Below, one piece after another: positions 16,512-24,954 of a DNA stretch of 36,505 nucleotides (within the stretch, counting starts at the first letter, position 1; every line of letters starts with the position of its first letter). The notes below the pieces were generated by a model. That model saw nothing but the letters and a program-made list of their open reading frames with translations, was not told the DNA's origin and did no database searches. The translations under genes were made by a program, and so were the position numbers. This DNA is from Acidobacteria bacterium Ga0077522 (lineage in GTDB: Bacteria > Acidobacteriota > Vicinamibacteria > Vicinamibacterales > Vicinamibacteraceae), in contig LNDN01000006.1 in NCBI GenBank assembly GCA_001464065.1, positions 1-36,505 of the forward strand, read 5' to 3'.

Positions 16512-19187
16512 TTACACCTTGGCCGGGTTGGGCTTGTCGGGGTTGATGCCGAGATCCTTGAAGGCCGCCTGCGCGACCTTCACGTCGATCTGCTTCTCGC
16601 GCGCCAGCAACGAGAGCGTCGCGGCCACGATGTGGCGGGCGTCGACCTCGAAGAAATCGCGCAGGGCCTCGCGGCTCTCGCTGCGGCCGAAGCCATCGGT
16701 GCCGAGCGCGATCATCGGCTGGGCGACATGGTGGTCGATGCCGCTCGGCAGGAGCTTCACGTAATCGGACGCCGCCACGACGACGCCCGGTGCGCCCTTC
16801 AGGCTCGAGGACACCCACGACGCCTTCGGCGGCTCGCCCGGGTGCAGCATGTTCCAGCGATCCACCGCCTGGCAGTCCCGCTGCAACTCGTTGTAGCTCG
16901 TCACGCTCCAGATGTCGGCGGCCACGCCGTACTTCTCGAGCATGGCGGCCGCGTCGATGACGCCGGGCAGGATGGCGCCGCTGCCGAGCAGCTGCGCGTG
17001 GGCCTTGGCCTTCTTCAGCGTCGAGGCCCGGAACTTGTACAGCCCCTTCAGGATGCCTTCCTCCACGCCCGACGGCATGGCCGGCATCTCGTAGTTGCCG
17101 TTCATCAGCGTCAGGTAGTAGAAGACCGCTTCCTTGTCGCGGTACATGCGACGGAGGCCGTCCTTGACGATGATGGCGATCTCGTAGGCGAACGCCGGAT
17201 CGTAGGCGATGCAGTTGGGCACCGACGAGGCGATCAGGTGGCTGTGGCCATCCTGGTGCTGCAGGCCCTCACCGTTGAGCGTCGTGCGCCCGGCCGTGCC
17301 GCCGAGCAGGAAGCCGCGCGCCCGCATGTCGGCAGCCGCCCAGATCAGGTCGCCGACGCGCTGGAAGCCGAACATCGAGTAGTAGATGTAGAACGGAATC
17401 GTGTTGACGCCGTGGGTCGCGTAGGCGGTGCCGGCGGCGATGAACGACGACATCGAGCCGGCCTCGGTGATGCCTTCCTCGAGGATCTGGCCGTCCTTCG
17501 CTTCCTTGTAGTAGAGCAGTTGATCGCTGTCGATCGGGTCGTACAGCTGGCCGGTCGACGAGTAGATGCCGACCTGGCGGAACAGCGCCTCCATGCCGAA
17601 CGTCCGCGCTTCGTCGGGCACGATCGGCACCACCAGCTTGCCGAACTCCTTGTCGCGCAGCATCTTGGTCAGCATGCGCACGAACGCCATCGTCGTCGAG
17701 ATGGCGCGGCCGTCCGACCCGTTGAGGAACTCGGCGAAAGCCTCGTCGAGGCCCTCGAGCGACAGCGCGTCGGTCTCGGCGCGGCGCTGGGGCAGGTAGC
17801 CGCCCAGGTGCTCGCGACGCTGCCGGAGGTACGCCAGTTCCGCGCTCTCCTCGGCCGGCTTGTAGAACGGCGTCTTGACGACGTCGTCGTCGCTGAGGGG
17901 AATGTTGAAACGGGTGCGGAAGCTGAGCACTTCCTCTTCGTTGAGCTTCTTCTGCTGGTGCGTCGGGTTCTTGCCTTCGCCCGACTCCCCGAGCCCGTAG
18001 CCCTTGATGGTGCGGGCCAGCACCACGGTCGGCACGCCCTTGGTCTCCTGGGCGGCCTTGTAGGCGGCGTAGACCTTCTCGGGGTCGTGCCCGCCGAGCC
18101 GCAGCTTCTTCAGCTGGTCGTCGGAGAGATGCTTCACGAGCTCGAGCAGCTCGGGGTACTTGCCGAAGAAGTGCGACCGCATGTAGGCGCCATCGGACAC
18201 CGACAGCCGCTGGTACTCGCCGTCGACGATCTCGCCCATGCGCTGGGCCAGGAGGCCCGACTTGTCGCGCGCGAGCAGGTCGTCCCACTCGGAGCCCCAG
18301 ATGACCTTGATGACGTTCCAGCCGGCACCACGGAACGCGCCCTCGAGCTCCTGGATGATCGACCCGTTGCCGCGCACCGGACCGTCGAGTCGCTGCAGGT
18401 TGCAGTTGATGACGAAGACGAGGTTGTCGAGCTTCTCGCGCGACGCCAGCGTCAGCGCCCCGAGCGTCTCCGGCTCGTCGGTCTCGCCGTCGCCGAGGAA
18501 CGCCCACACCGTGTTCTGGGTGGTCTTCTTCAGGCCGCGATTCTCGAGGTAACGCCAGAACCGCGCCTGGTAGATCGCCATGATCGGGCCGAGGCCCATC
18601 GCGACGGTCGGCACCTGCCAGAAATTCGGCATGAGCCACGGGTGCGGGTAGGACGACAACCCGCCGCCGTCGGCCAGTTCACGCCGGAAGTTCTCCAGAT
18701 GATGCTGGGTCAGCCGCCCCTCGAGGAACGCGCGCGAGTAGATGCCCGGCGACGCATGTCCCTGGAAGAACACCAGATCCCCACCGTCGGGATGGTCCGG
18801 CCCACGGAAGAAGTGGTTGAACCCCACCTCGTACAGGGTGGCCGACGACGCGAAGGTCGAGATGTGGCCGCCGATGCCGTCCGAGTTCTTGTTGGCGCGC
18901 ACCACCATCGCCATCGCGTTCCAGCGCACGAGGCTCTTGATGCGGCGCTCGATCTCGCGGCTGCCCGGGAAGGGCGCCTGCTGGCCGGGGGCGATCGTGT
19001 TGATGTACGGCGTGTGCGCTGCGAATGGCAGCGGCACCCCCTTGTGTCGCGCGTACGACTCGAGCGCGTCCAGCAGTTGGGCGACGCGTTCGTGCCCACC
19101 GTGCTGGATGACCCATTCGAGCGAGTCGATCCACTCCTGGGTCTCGATGGCGGTGGTGTCCTGGACGTCCTGAGGGCCGTTGGTCAT
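16512..19187 (-). CDS. aceE: Pyruvate dehydrogenase E1, homodimeric type
   Basis: Thiamine-diphosphate enzyme that decarboxylates pyruvate and reductively acetylates the E2 lipoyl arm. At 891 residues it matches the single-chain (alpha2) E1 of Gammaproteobacteria and Actinobacteria, not the alpha/beta type. The N-terminal region has GGHISTFASSATLYEVGFNH (about 107-126) and the ThDP/Mg motif starts at GDGE (232-235) and ends with NCN (261-263). Other typical segments are ARTIKGYGLGESGEGKNPTHQ (in two parts, about 387-407), TFGMEALFRQVGIYS (about 555) and the C-terminal GTDGFGRSESREALRDFFEVD. It is the first gene of the operon; the 100-base divergent region upstream also serves the M49-like gene. 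Confidence 0.96.
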   Translation of the reverse strand: MTNGPQDVQDTTAIETQEWIDSLEWVIQHGGHERVAQLLDALESYARHKGVPLPFAAHTPYINTIAPGQQAPFPGSREIERRIKSLVRWNAMAMVVRANKNSDGIGGHISTFASSATLYEVGFNHFFRGPDHPDGGDLVFFQGHASPGIYSRAFLEGRLTQHHLENFRRELADGGGLSSYPHPWLMPNFWQVPTVAMGLGPIMAIYQARFWRYLENRGLKKTTQNTVWAFLGDGETDEPETLGALTLASREKLDNLVFVINCNLQRLDGPVRGNGSIIQELEGAFRGAGWNVIKVIWGSEWDDLLARDKSGLLAQRMGEIVDGEYQRLSVSDGAYMRSHFFGKYPELLELVKHLSDDQLKKLRLGGHDPEKVYAAYKAAQETKGVPTVVLARTIKGYGLGESGEGKNPTHQQKKLNEEEVLSFRTRFNIPLSDDDVVKTPFYKPAEESAELAYLRQRREHLGGYLPQRRAETDALSLEGLDEAFAEFLNGSDGRAISTTMAFVRMLTKMLRDKEFGKLVVPIVPDEARTFGMEALFRQVGIYSSTGQLYDPIDSDQLLYYKEAKDGQILEEGITEAGSMSSFIAAGTAYATHGVNTIPFYIYYSMFGFQRVGDLIWAAADMRARGFLLGGTAGRTTLNGEGLQHQDGHSHLIASSVPNCIAYDPAFAYEIAIIVKDGLRRMYRDKEAVFYYLTLMNGNYEMPAMPSGVEEGILKGLYKFRASTLKKAKAHAQLLGSGAILPGVIDAAAMLEKYGVAADIWSVTSYNELQRDCQAVDRWNMLHPGEPPKASWVSSSLKGAPGVVVAASDYVKLLPSGIDHHVAQPMIALGTDGFGRSESREALRDFFEVDARHIVAATLSLLAREKQIDVKVAQAAFKDLGINPDKPNPAKV

Positions 19188-19287
19188 GAGAGTTCTGAGT
19201 CCTGTAGCCAGGCGGGCTGCGTCGGCAAAGTCCGCGTCCGGACGCGCCGGAGTATGAACAACGCTTTACATTATCATTCGCGACATC
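19188..19287. promoter_or_regulatory. Divergent intergenic region with perfect 14-base palindrome
   Basis: This 100-base gap separates the divergent starts of aceE and the M49-like gene. It contains the perfect palindrome CGCGTCCGGACGCG (19233-19246), 46-59 bases upstream of the aceE start, a possible operator. Next to it is the only A/T-rich patch nearby (about 19251-19278, including TTTACATTATCATT), where promoter -10 elements could lie on either strand. No convincing -35/-10 pair can be assigned by eye, and the palindrome does not match the known Pdh regulator PdhR site. Confidence 0.4.
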
Positions 19288-21006
19288 ATGGGTACCAGCC
19301 GCCTCGCTCTCGCCCGCGCCACCCTCGGCCTGACCCTCGCGATCCTCGGCAGTTTCGGCCTCCTGGGGGCCGCCCGGCGGGCCGACGACGGTGCCACACA
19401 GCCCGCCCCGGCGGCGTCCCGGCCCTCGCTGACGGCCCTGGCGGCCCGGTTCGCCCCGGCCGACATCGGCGCCGATGTGGCGGCCCTGCCGGCCTCCGAG
19501 AAGACCGCGTTGCGGCACCTGATCGAGGCCGGGCGCGTCATCGATGGGCTGTTCCTGCGCCAGGTCTGGGCCGGGAGCCCGGCGATGCTGCTCCAGTTGC
19601 AGGGCGATACCTCCCCCGAAGGCCGGGCGCGTCTGCGCTACTTCCTGCTGAACAAGGGGCCCTGGTCGCGCCTCGACGGCGACGCGCCGTTCATCGCCGG
19701 CGTCGGGGACAAGCCCGGCGGCGCCAACTTCTACCCCGCCGGCGCCACCAAGCCCGAGATCGAGCAGTGGCTGGCCACGCTGCCGGCCACGGACAAGGCC
19801 GCCGCCCTGGGTTTCTTCACGACCATTCGCCGGGGCTCGGACGGGCGCCTGCTCACCGTGCCCTACACGGTGGAGTACCAGGGCGAGCTGGCCCTGGCCG
19901 CGGCTCATCTGCGCGCTGCGGCGGCCGCCACCACGGACGCCACCCTGAAGACGTTCCTCACGTTGCGCGCCGACGCCTTCCTGAGCAACGACTACTACGC
20001 CTCCGACGTCGCGTGGATGGAGCTGGACGCCGCCATCGAGCCGACCATCGGCCCCTACGAGGTGTACGAGGACGCCTGGTTTGCCGCCAAGGCGGCGTTC
20101 GAGGCCTTCATCACGGTCCGCGACGACGCCGAGACCGCCAAGCTGGCGAAGTTCTCCAGCCAGCTCCAGGGGCTGGAGGACCGGCTGCCGATCGATCCCG
20201 CCCTCCGCAACCCGAAGCTCGGCGCCCTCTCGCCCATCCGCGTCGTCAACGTCGTCTACAGCGCGGGGGACGGCAACCGGGGCGTGCAGACGGCGGCGTT
20301 CAACCTGCCGAACGACGAGCGCGTGGCCGCCGAGAAGGGCACGAAGCGGACGATGCTCAAGAACACGCAGGAGGCGAAGTTCCGTCTGGTGCTGCAGCCG
20401 ATCGCGAAGGTCGCCCTCGGTGCCGCCGATCAAGCCGGCGTGCAGTTCGATGCCTTCTTCACGCACATCCTCATGCACGAGCTGATGCACGGGCTCGGCC
20501 CGAACACCATCACGCTCGGCGGGCAGACGACCACGGTGCGGGCGCAGCTCAAGGAGACCTACTCGACGCTCGAGGAAGCCAAGGCGGACATCTCGGGCCT
20601 GTGGGCGCTGCAGACGCTGGTCGACGACGGTGTGATCGACAAGAGGCTCGCGGACACGATGTACACGACCTTCCTCGCGTCGACGTTCCGGTCGATCCGC
20701 TTCGGCACCTCGTCTGCGCATGGACGCGGCATCGCCATTCAGCTCAACACGCTGCTGGACGCCGGCGCGTTCGTCGTCAACCCGGACGGCACGTTCCGCG
20801 TCGAGCCGACGAAGATCCGCGCCGCGGTCAAGGCGCTGACCACGGAGATCATGACCGTGCAGGCCAGGGGCGACTACGCCGGCGCGAAGGCCCTGCTGGC
20901 GCGGGCGACGATTCGCCCGCAGGTGCAGACCGTGCTCGATCGGCTCGGCGCGGTGCCGGTGGACATCGAGCCGCGCTTCGTCACCGCCGAGCAGCTGATG
21001 AGGTAG
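19288..21006 (+). CDS. Secreted M49-like (dipeptidyl-peptidase III family) zinc hydrolase
   Basis: Protein of 572 residues with an N-terminal signal or anchor segment (about 8-29). The zinc motif is HELMH (H397, E398, H401) followed by GLGP, and the third-ligand motif is EEAKAD (429-434), comparable to EECRAD in dipeptidyl peptidase III. Bacterial relatives of this group have HExxH plus GLGP where the eukaryotic enzymes have HELLGH. NFYPAG (147-152) and the ETYSTLEEAKADISGLW region support the family. The probable activity is peptide hydrolysis in the periplasm or at the cell surface; some relatives are annotated as Nudix-linked or Zn-dependent hydrolases, so the substrate is uncertain. It is divergent from aceE and followed by a repeat-rich gap. 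Confidence 0.85.
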   Translation: MGTSRLALARATLGLTLAILGSFGLLGAARRADDGATQPAPAASRPSLTALAARFAPADIGADVAALPASEKTALRHLIEAGRVIDGLFLRQVWAGSPAMLLQLQGDTSPEGRARLRYFLLNKGPWSRLDGDAPFIAGVGDKPGGANFYPAGATKPEIEQWLATLPATDKAAALGFFTTIRRGSDGRLLTVPYTVEYQGELALAAAHLRAAAAATTDATLKTFLTLRADAFLSNDYYASDVAWMELDAAIEPTIGPYEVYEDAWFAAKAAFEAFITVRDDAETAKLAKFSSQLQGLEDRLPIDPALRNPKLGALSPIRVVNVVYSAGDGNRGVQTAAFNLPNDERVAAEKGTKRTMLKNTQEAKFRLVLQPIAKVALGAADQAGVQFDAFFTHILMHELMHGLGPNTITLGGQTTTVRAQLKETYSTLEEAKADISGLWALQTLVDDGVIDKRLADTMYTTFLASTFRSIRFGTSSAHGRGIAIQLNTLLDAGAFVVNPDGTFRVEPTKIRAAVKALTTEIMTVQARGDYAGAKALLARATIRPQVQTVLDRLGAVPVDIEPRFVTAEQLMR

Positions 21007-21289
21007 CAGCGGGTCAGCGGGCGGTGCGTCGGCCTCGCGCAGACGCCTGCGGCGCGGCCGGTTCCGCGAGCCGGAAAACCACCACTCCGGCGCGGGACTC
21101 CTGCACGTGCGTGGGGACCCCCATCCCCACGCCGGTCACTCGCCTGCGCGTTGGTTTTCGTGACGCGTGACGGCTCGCTCCACAGGCCGTGCCTCCGGCG
21201 TCCACGCAATGCCGACGTGGCGCTCGACAGGAGGGCCTGCTCTCCGAGCGCGGAGGCCACGCCGACGACGGCCCGCGAGCCGTCTGCTG
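21007..21289. repeat. Intergenic gap with hairpins and a degenerate REP-like element
   Basis: No supported gene. A perfect hairpin GTGGGGA, six-base loop, TCCCCAC lies at 21111-21130, without a following T-run. The perfect arms GACGGCTCGC (21169-21178) and GCGAGCCGTC (21275-21284) bracket about 96 bases. Between them, at 21230-21258, GGAGGGCC..CTCTCCGAGC..GGAGGCC resembles a decayed copy of the hairpin unit seen at 6210-6230. The whole may be an old repeat insertion and could terminate the convergent M49-like and paralogue-1 transcripts. Confidence 0.5.
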
Positions 21290-21844
21290 TCAGAACGCGA
21301 GGGACACGAGCAGGCCCTGCCGCTTCGGGGTGAGCAGCGGCACCAGCCCCACCTCGGTGCGCTGTGGCGCGGACGTCGATCGGAAGATCTCGTGGTCGTC
21401 GCGGAACATGGCATCGATGCCGACGCCAATTCCCGCGCCGATCCCGCCGTAGAGGGCCCCGAGGAAGGGGACCCACCCCTTTTCGTTCTTGTTGTCCTCG
21501 GTTGCGGCGATGCCGCCGGCTATGCCGACCCCGCCGCCAACGGCCAGCCCGATCAGGGCACCGTTCCACAGGGAATCGCTCTTGCGCTGGCGAATGGACA
21601 CGATATCGACCTCGGTCCAGGCACGGCGCCCGGATCGGCCCGACAGCGCGAGCAGGGAGGGCGACAGCGTCTGGATCTGCCCCTGGACCTCTCGCCCTTG
21701 CGCGTCGGTCACCGTGACCGTCTCGCCGGGCCTGACGAGGAGTTGGAGTTCGCGGAGGTTGCTGGCCACGCCCTGGGCCCGGGCCGTCGAGACGCTCGCC
21801 ACCAGGGCCGTCCCAAGCAGGATGCCGCGTACGACGCTTCGCAT
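21290..21844 (-). CDS. Exported glycine-rich protein, tandem family copy 1
   Basis: Unrecognised protein of 184 residues, one of five homologous copies in this region. It has a signal peptide (about 1-25, ending STARAQG) and then a conserved N-terminal block, here RELQLLVRPGETVTVTDAQG, followed by GQIQTLSPSLLAL. These short strands resemble a small beta-barrel fold such as PRC or Sm, which is only an impression. A DSLWNGALIGLAVGGG segment begins a glycine-rich membrane-like stretch, and a second stretch reads GAGIGVGIDAM. The protein ends in Phe (LLVSLAF), as outer-membrane proteins often do. GGAGG lies five bases before the ATG. Its start is 13 bases from copy 2's stop, so the two are one operon. 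Function unknown. Confidence 0.85.
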   Translation of the reverse strand: MRSVVRGILLGTALVASVSTARAQGVASNLRELQLLVRPGETVTVTDAQGREVQGQIQTLSPSLLALSGRSGRRAWTEVDIVSIRQRKSDSLWNGALIGLAVGGGVGIAGGIAATEDNKNEKGWVPFLGALYGGIGAGIGVGIDAMFRDDHEIFRSTSAPQRTEVGLVPLLTPKRQGLLVSLAF

Positions 21845-21857
21845 GGTGTCCTCCGGT

Positions 21858-22418
21858 TCAGAACGCCAACGCCACGCGAACGCCGCCGCCATGGGGCGCC
21901 AGCAGGGGCTGCACACGCACCTGCGGGCCGGTGCCGCCGCGGCGGAACACGTCGTACTCGCGCGTGATCATCGCGTCGATGCCGACGCCGATGGCCACGC
22001 CCGCGCCGGCAAAGATCGCCGTCATCGCGACCGCATCGCCTCCGTCGATCCCGACGATGTCACCTTCTTCTCTAGCGAAGACGGCAAAGACGACGAGGGC
22101 CGAGCCCGCCCCGACCCCCAGCCCGATCAAGGCACCGTTGGCCAGCGAGTCCGGACGTCGTTGGCGGACGGCGACCACTTCTGCCTCTTCCCAACTCCGG
22201 CGGCGATCCGCAGTACCGAGCACGAGGCTCGATGCCGTGAACGACTCGACGCGTCCCTGAACGTTGTTGCCCCCGGCGTCGACCACGGTGACGGTCTCGC
22301 CCGGGCGCACCAGCAGCTGCAGGTCGCGCAGGGAAGTGGCTACGCCCTGAGCCTGGGCCATCGAGGCGCAGGACAGGACTGACGTCGTCAGCAGGATGCC
22401 ACGGATGAAGTCCCGCAT
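21858..22418 (-). CDS. Exported glycine-rich protein, tandem family copy 2
   Basis: Protein of 186 residues in the five-copy family. It has a signal peptide (about 1-24, ending SMAQAQG), RDLQLLVRPGETVTVVDAGG, then GRVESFTASSLVL and a W..AEVVAVRQRRPDSL linker into the glycine-zipper ANGALIGLGVGAG. The middle loop is longer than in copy 3 and acidic (REEGDIVGIDGGD). GAGVAIGVGIDAMITREYDVF and a terminal VRVALAF complete it. The ATG at 22418 has GGAGG five bases upstream and is preferred over upstream in-frame starts. It is divergent from the glycosidase-like gene, with 188 bases between starts. Function unknown; location in or at the outer membrane is inferred from the signal peptide, glycine zippers and terminal Phe. 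Confidence 0.85.
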   Translation of the reverse strand: MRDFIRGILLTTSVLSCASMAQAQGVATSLRDLQLLVRPGETVTVVDAGGNNVQGRVESFTASSLVLGTADRRRSWEEAEVVAVRQRRPDSLANGALIGLGVGAGSALVVFAVFAREEGDIVGIDGGDAVAMTAIFAGAGVAIGVGIDAMITREYDVFRRGGTGPQVRVQPLLAPHGGGVRVALAF

Positions 22419-22606
22419 GAGGTCCTCCGCAGCCTCTGGCAAGCACAAATGGTGCCCGAACACGAGCAGGCAGGAGGCGGGCGAATGCCGCGGAGCAGGA
22501 GCGACAGCAGGTAAATCTCCCCAGCTGCCGGGAGTATCCCGTGCTGGTGTGCGAACATGCCGGCCGCACCGACCGGGATCGTCCCGAGCATCTCAGGAGG
22601 TCGTCC

Positions 22607-23716
22607 GTGAACCGTCGCGAACTGCTTCGTACCGCCCTCGCACCCGCGCTGCTGCCCGTGGTCAGGCAGGTCCCGCGCACGCCTCCTGCCACACCAGCCA
22701 GAAGCACGACGGTGGCCATCGTCGGCGAGGCGTTCCACATCAACGGGGCGCCCACCTACCCGGGCCGCACCTATCGCGGCCATCGCGTCGAGGGCCTGCT
22801 CATGAACTCGCGGATGGTGCAGGCGACGTTCGACGACCGCAACCCGGAGACACGCGCGCGATGGGCGTACCCCGACACCGGCGCCTGGGACGCCGAGCGC
22901 AACACGCGCGAGTTCCTCGCGGCGATGCCCGAGTGGCGGCGACACGGGTTGCTGTCGTTCACCATCAACCTGCAGGGTGGCAGTCCCGAGGGCTATTCGC
23001 AGGGGCAGCCCTGGCACAACAGCGCGTTCGAGGGCGACGGATCGCTGCGTGAGGACTACCTGGCCAGGCTGCGCCGCATCCTGAATGAGGCCGATCGGCT
23101 CGGCATGGTCGCGATCGTCGGCTACTTCTACTTCGGACAGGACCAGCGGTTACACGACGAGGCGGCGGTGCGCCGGGCCACGCGTGACGCGACGCGATGG
23201 CTGCTCGCCGGCGGCTGGCGTCACGTCATCGTCGAGGTGAACAACGAGTGCGACGTGAAGGCCTACGAGCACGACATCCTGCAGCCGGGTCGCGTGGCCG
23301 AGCTGATTGCGCTCGTGAGGGACATGCGACAGGACGGACGACGCCTGCTCGTGGGCACGAGCTTCGGCGGCGGCAGAGTCCCCACCCCTGACGTGGTCCG
23401 CGCCAGCGACGTGGTTCTGATCCACGGCAATGGGGTCAAGGACCCGGCGCGCATCGCCGCGATGGTGCGCGAGACGCGCGCGCTTCCCGGCTGGACGCCG
23501 AAGCCGATTGTCTTCAACGAGGACGACCACTTCGACTTCGAGCAGCCGTCCAACAACATGACGAGCGCGATTGCGTCGTATGCCTCGTGGGGCTACTTCG
23601 ATCCCGGCGAGGGGAACTATCGCGACGGCTACCAGTGCCCGCCGGTGCAGTGGGGGATCAACACACCGCGCAAGCAGGCCTTCTTCGCCCAACTGCACGA
23701 GCTCGCGGGGGCCTGA
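22607..23716 (+). CDS. Secreted TIM-barrel glycoside-hydrolase-like protein
   Basis: Protein of 369 residues resembling the clan-A cellulase superfamily. The N-terminus MNRRELLRTALAPALLPVV looks like a Tat-type signal. Candidate catalytic glutamates are E214 in VIVEVNNECD (acid/base, preceded by Asn as in clan A) and E305 in PIVFNEDDH (nucleophile, at the end of a strand). GYFYFGQDQ (about 172-180) and SYASWGYFDPGEG (about 330) fit barrel-strand positions. The substrate is unknown. The start is GTG 22607 with AGGAGG at 22595-22600, six bases upstream. This plus-strand gene splits the minus-strand paralogue array into groups of two and three, so it was either inserted into the array or the array duplicated around it. 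Confidence 0.82.
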   Translation: MNRRELLRTALAPALLPVVRQVPRTPPATPARSTTVAIVGEAFHINGAPTYPGRTYRGHRVEGLLMNSRMVQATFDDRNPETRARWAYPDTGAWDAERNTREFLAAMPEWRRHGLLSFTINLQGGSPEGYSQGQPWHNSAFEGDGSLREDYLARLRRILNEADRLGMVAIVGYFYFGQDQRLHDEAAVRRATRDATRWLLAGGWRHVIVEVNNECDVKAYEHDILQPGRVAELIALVRDMRQDGRRLLVGTSFGGGRVPTPDVVRASDVVLIHGNGVKDPARIAAMVRETRALPGWTPKPIVFNEDDHFDFEQPSNNMTSAIASYASWGYFDPGEGNYRDGYQCPPVQWGINTPRKQAFFAQLHELAGA

Positions 23717-23734
23717 CGCCGCGGGAGCCGGCCA

Positions 23735-24283
23735 TCAGAAGGCGACCCCCACGCGCACCCCGCCGCCCCGCGCGTGCAGCATCGGCTGCACGAACACCTG
23801 CGCGGCTGAGCCGCGCTTGCGGAAGATCTCGCGCTCCTTCGTGGTCAACGCGTCGAGGCCGACGCCGATGGCTGCACCGAGGCCGGCGCCCACCGCCACC
23901 GTGAAGAACCCCCAATCGGCGTCGGAGCCTTCGAGCGACGGTCCGGCAAGCACGGCCACGGCAGCGACGCCGGCGCCGACGCCGAGGCCGATCAACGTGC
24001 CGTTGCGGAGCGAATCCTGCCCGCGGTGACGAATGCGCACGACGTCGGCCTCTTGCCAGGCGCGCTCGCGCCCGCCGCCGCCAAGGACGAGTCGCGCGGG
24101 TGTGATCGCCGTGATGGATCCGGTCACCTCGCGGCCGGATGCATCCACGACGGTGACCGTCTGCCCGAGCTCGACGAGCGCCTGCAGTTCCGTGAACGAT
24201 TCGGCCACGCCCTGCCCCCGGACGACCGACGCACAGCTCCAAAGCGCCATCGCGAGCACTACGACTCCTGCCTCTCGTCGCAT
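23735..24283 (-). CDS. Exported glycine-rich protein, tandem family copy 3
   Basis: Protein of 182 residues in the five-copy family. It has a signal peptide (about 1-23, ending VVRGQG), TELQALVELGQTVTVVDASG, then GSITAITPARLVL and W.EADVVRIRHRGQDSLRNG. LIGLGVGAG opens the first glycine-rich stretch and GAAIGVGLDALTTKER the second. It ends GGGVRVGVAF. GGAGG lies five bases before the ATG. Copy 4 ends 15 bases upstream on the same strand, and the convergent glycosidase-like gene ends 18 bases beyond its stop. Compared with copies 2 and 5 it has Lys-rich EREIFRKRG where they have EYDVFR. Function unknown. Confidence 0.85.
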   Translation of the reverse strand: MRREAGVVVLAMALWSCASVVRGQGVAESFTELQALVELGQTVTVVDASGREVTGSITAITPARLVLGGGGRERAWQEADVVRIRHRGQDSLRNGTLIGLGVGAGVAAVAVLAGPSLEGSDADWGFFTVAVGAGLGAAIGVGLDALTTKEREIFRKRGSAAQVFVQPMLHARGGGVRVGVAF

Positions 24284-24298
24284 GATGTCCTCCGTTGG

Positions 24299-24862
24299 TC
24301 AGAACACGACGGCGACGCGGATGCCCTGCGCCCGCGGCATGACGAGGGGCATGACGCGAAGGCTCGCCGTGGTCGCGCCGCCGGCCCGAAACACGACGAC
24401 GTCGTCGCGCCACGCCGCATCGATGCCCATCCCAAGGCCGGCGCCGAGCGCGCCGAAGAGCAGGAGGGCCAGCTCGTCGCCACCGCTGTCGTCGCTTGTC
24501 GTGAAGTTCGACGCCAGCGACGCCTGCCCGGCGGCCAACACGCCGACACCGGCGCCGACGCCCAAGCCAATCAGCGTGCCGTTGACGAGCGAGTCACGCT
24601 GTCGATGGCGGATCAGGCGCACGTCCCCTGCACGCCACTCCCTCGGCGTCCCATCGACGTCGATGGCCAACGACGAGGGGGACAGCGCGGTGATCCGCCC
24701 GCGCATGTCGCGCCCTTGCGCGTCGGTCACGATGACGGCGTCGCCCGGCTTCACCATCGACTGCAGGGACTCGAAAGCCGAGGCGACCTCCTGCGCCCGT
24801 GCCGTGAACGCGCAGGCCAGCAATCCGAGTGACAGCACGGCCGTGTGTATGGTGCGGATCAT
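24299..24862 (-). CDS. Exported glycine-rich protein, tandem family copy 4
   Basis: Protein of 187 residues and the most divergent of the five copies. It has a signal peptide (about 1-23, ending FTARAQE), ESLQSMVKPGDAVIVTDAQG, then GRITALSPSSLAI, followed by W.AGDVRLIRHRQRDSLVNG. The first glycine-rich stretch is LIGLGVGAGVGVLAAG and the second GALGAGLGMGIDAAWRDD. It ends QGIRVAVVF. GAGAGG lies five bases before the ATG. Its start is separated from copy 5 by a dispersed repeat at 24890-24934. Function unknown; the conserved N-terminal beta-rich block plus two glycine zippers suggests a small envelope protein. Confidence 0.84.
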   Translation of the reverse strand: MIRTIHTAVLSLGLLACAFTARAQEVASAFESLQSMVKPGDAVIVTDAQGRDMRGRITALSPSSLAIDVDGTPREWRAGDVRLIRHRQRDSLVNGTLIGLGVGAGVGVLAAGQASLASNFTTSDDSGGDELALLLFGALGAGLGMGIDAAWRDDVVVFRAGGATTASLRVMPLVMPRAQGIRVAVVF

Positions 24863-24889
24863 GATGACCTCTCACCTGGGTATTGGCAG

Positions 24890-24934
24890 GGCTGGCTCTC
24901 CCCCTCGACTTCGCTCGGGGCAAGCGAGCCGGCC
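24890..24934. repeat. Dispersed palindromic repeat (CTCGACTTCGCTCGGGG type)
   Basis: GGCTGGCTC (24890-24898) pairs, with one mismatch, with GAGCCGGCC (24926-24934). Inside is CCCTCGACTTCGCTCGGGGC, itself a small CCCC/GGGG hairpin. From memory of bacterial genomes, this core sequence recurs as an intergenic repeat and is often mistranslated into 'LRSGQA' or 'CPERSRG' peptides; copy number here cannot be checked from one window. It fills the gap between copies 4 and 5 and may terminate or process their transcript. Confidence 0.65.
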
Positions 24935-24954
24935 GTCGCACATGTCTTTCATCG

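Noticed and set aside
14559-21170. A 2203-codon open frame on the plus strand opposite the pdh genes
   Set aside because: It is antisense to aceE, aceF and lpdA, which are certain. Its translation is Arg/His/Leu-rich without domains; long open antisense frames are expected at this GC content.
21014-21205. A 63-codon minus-strand frame after the M49-like gene
   Set aside because: No family features. It runs through one arm of the repeat structure and is probably repeat-derived.
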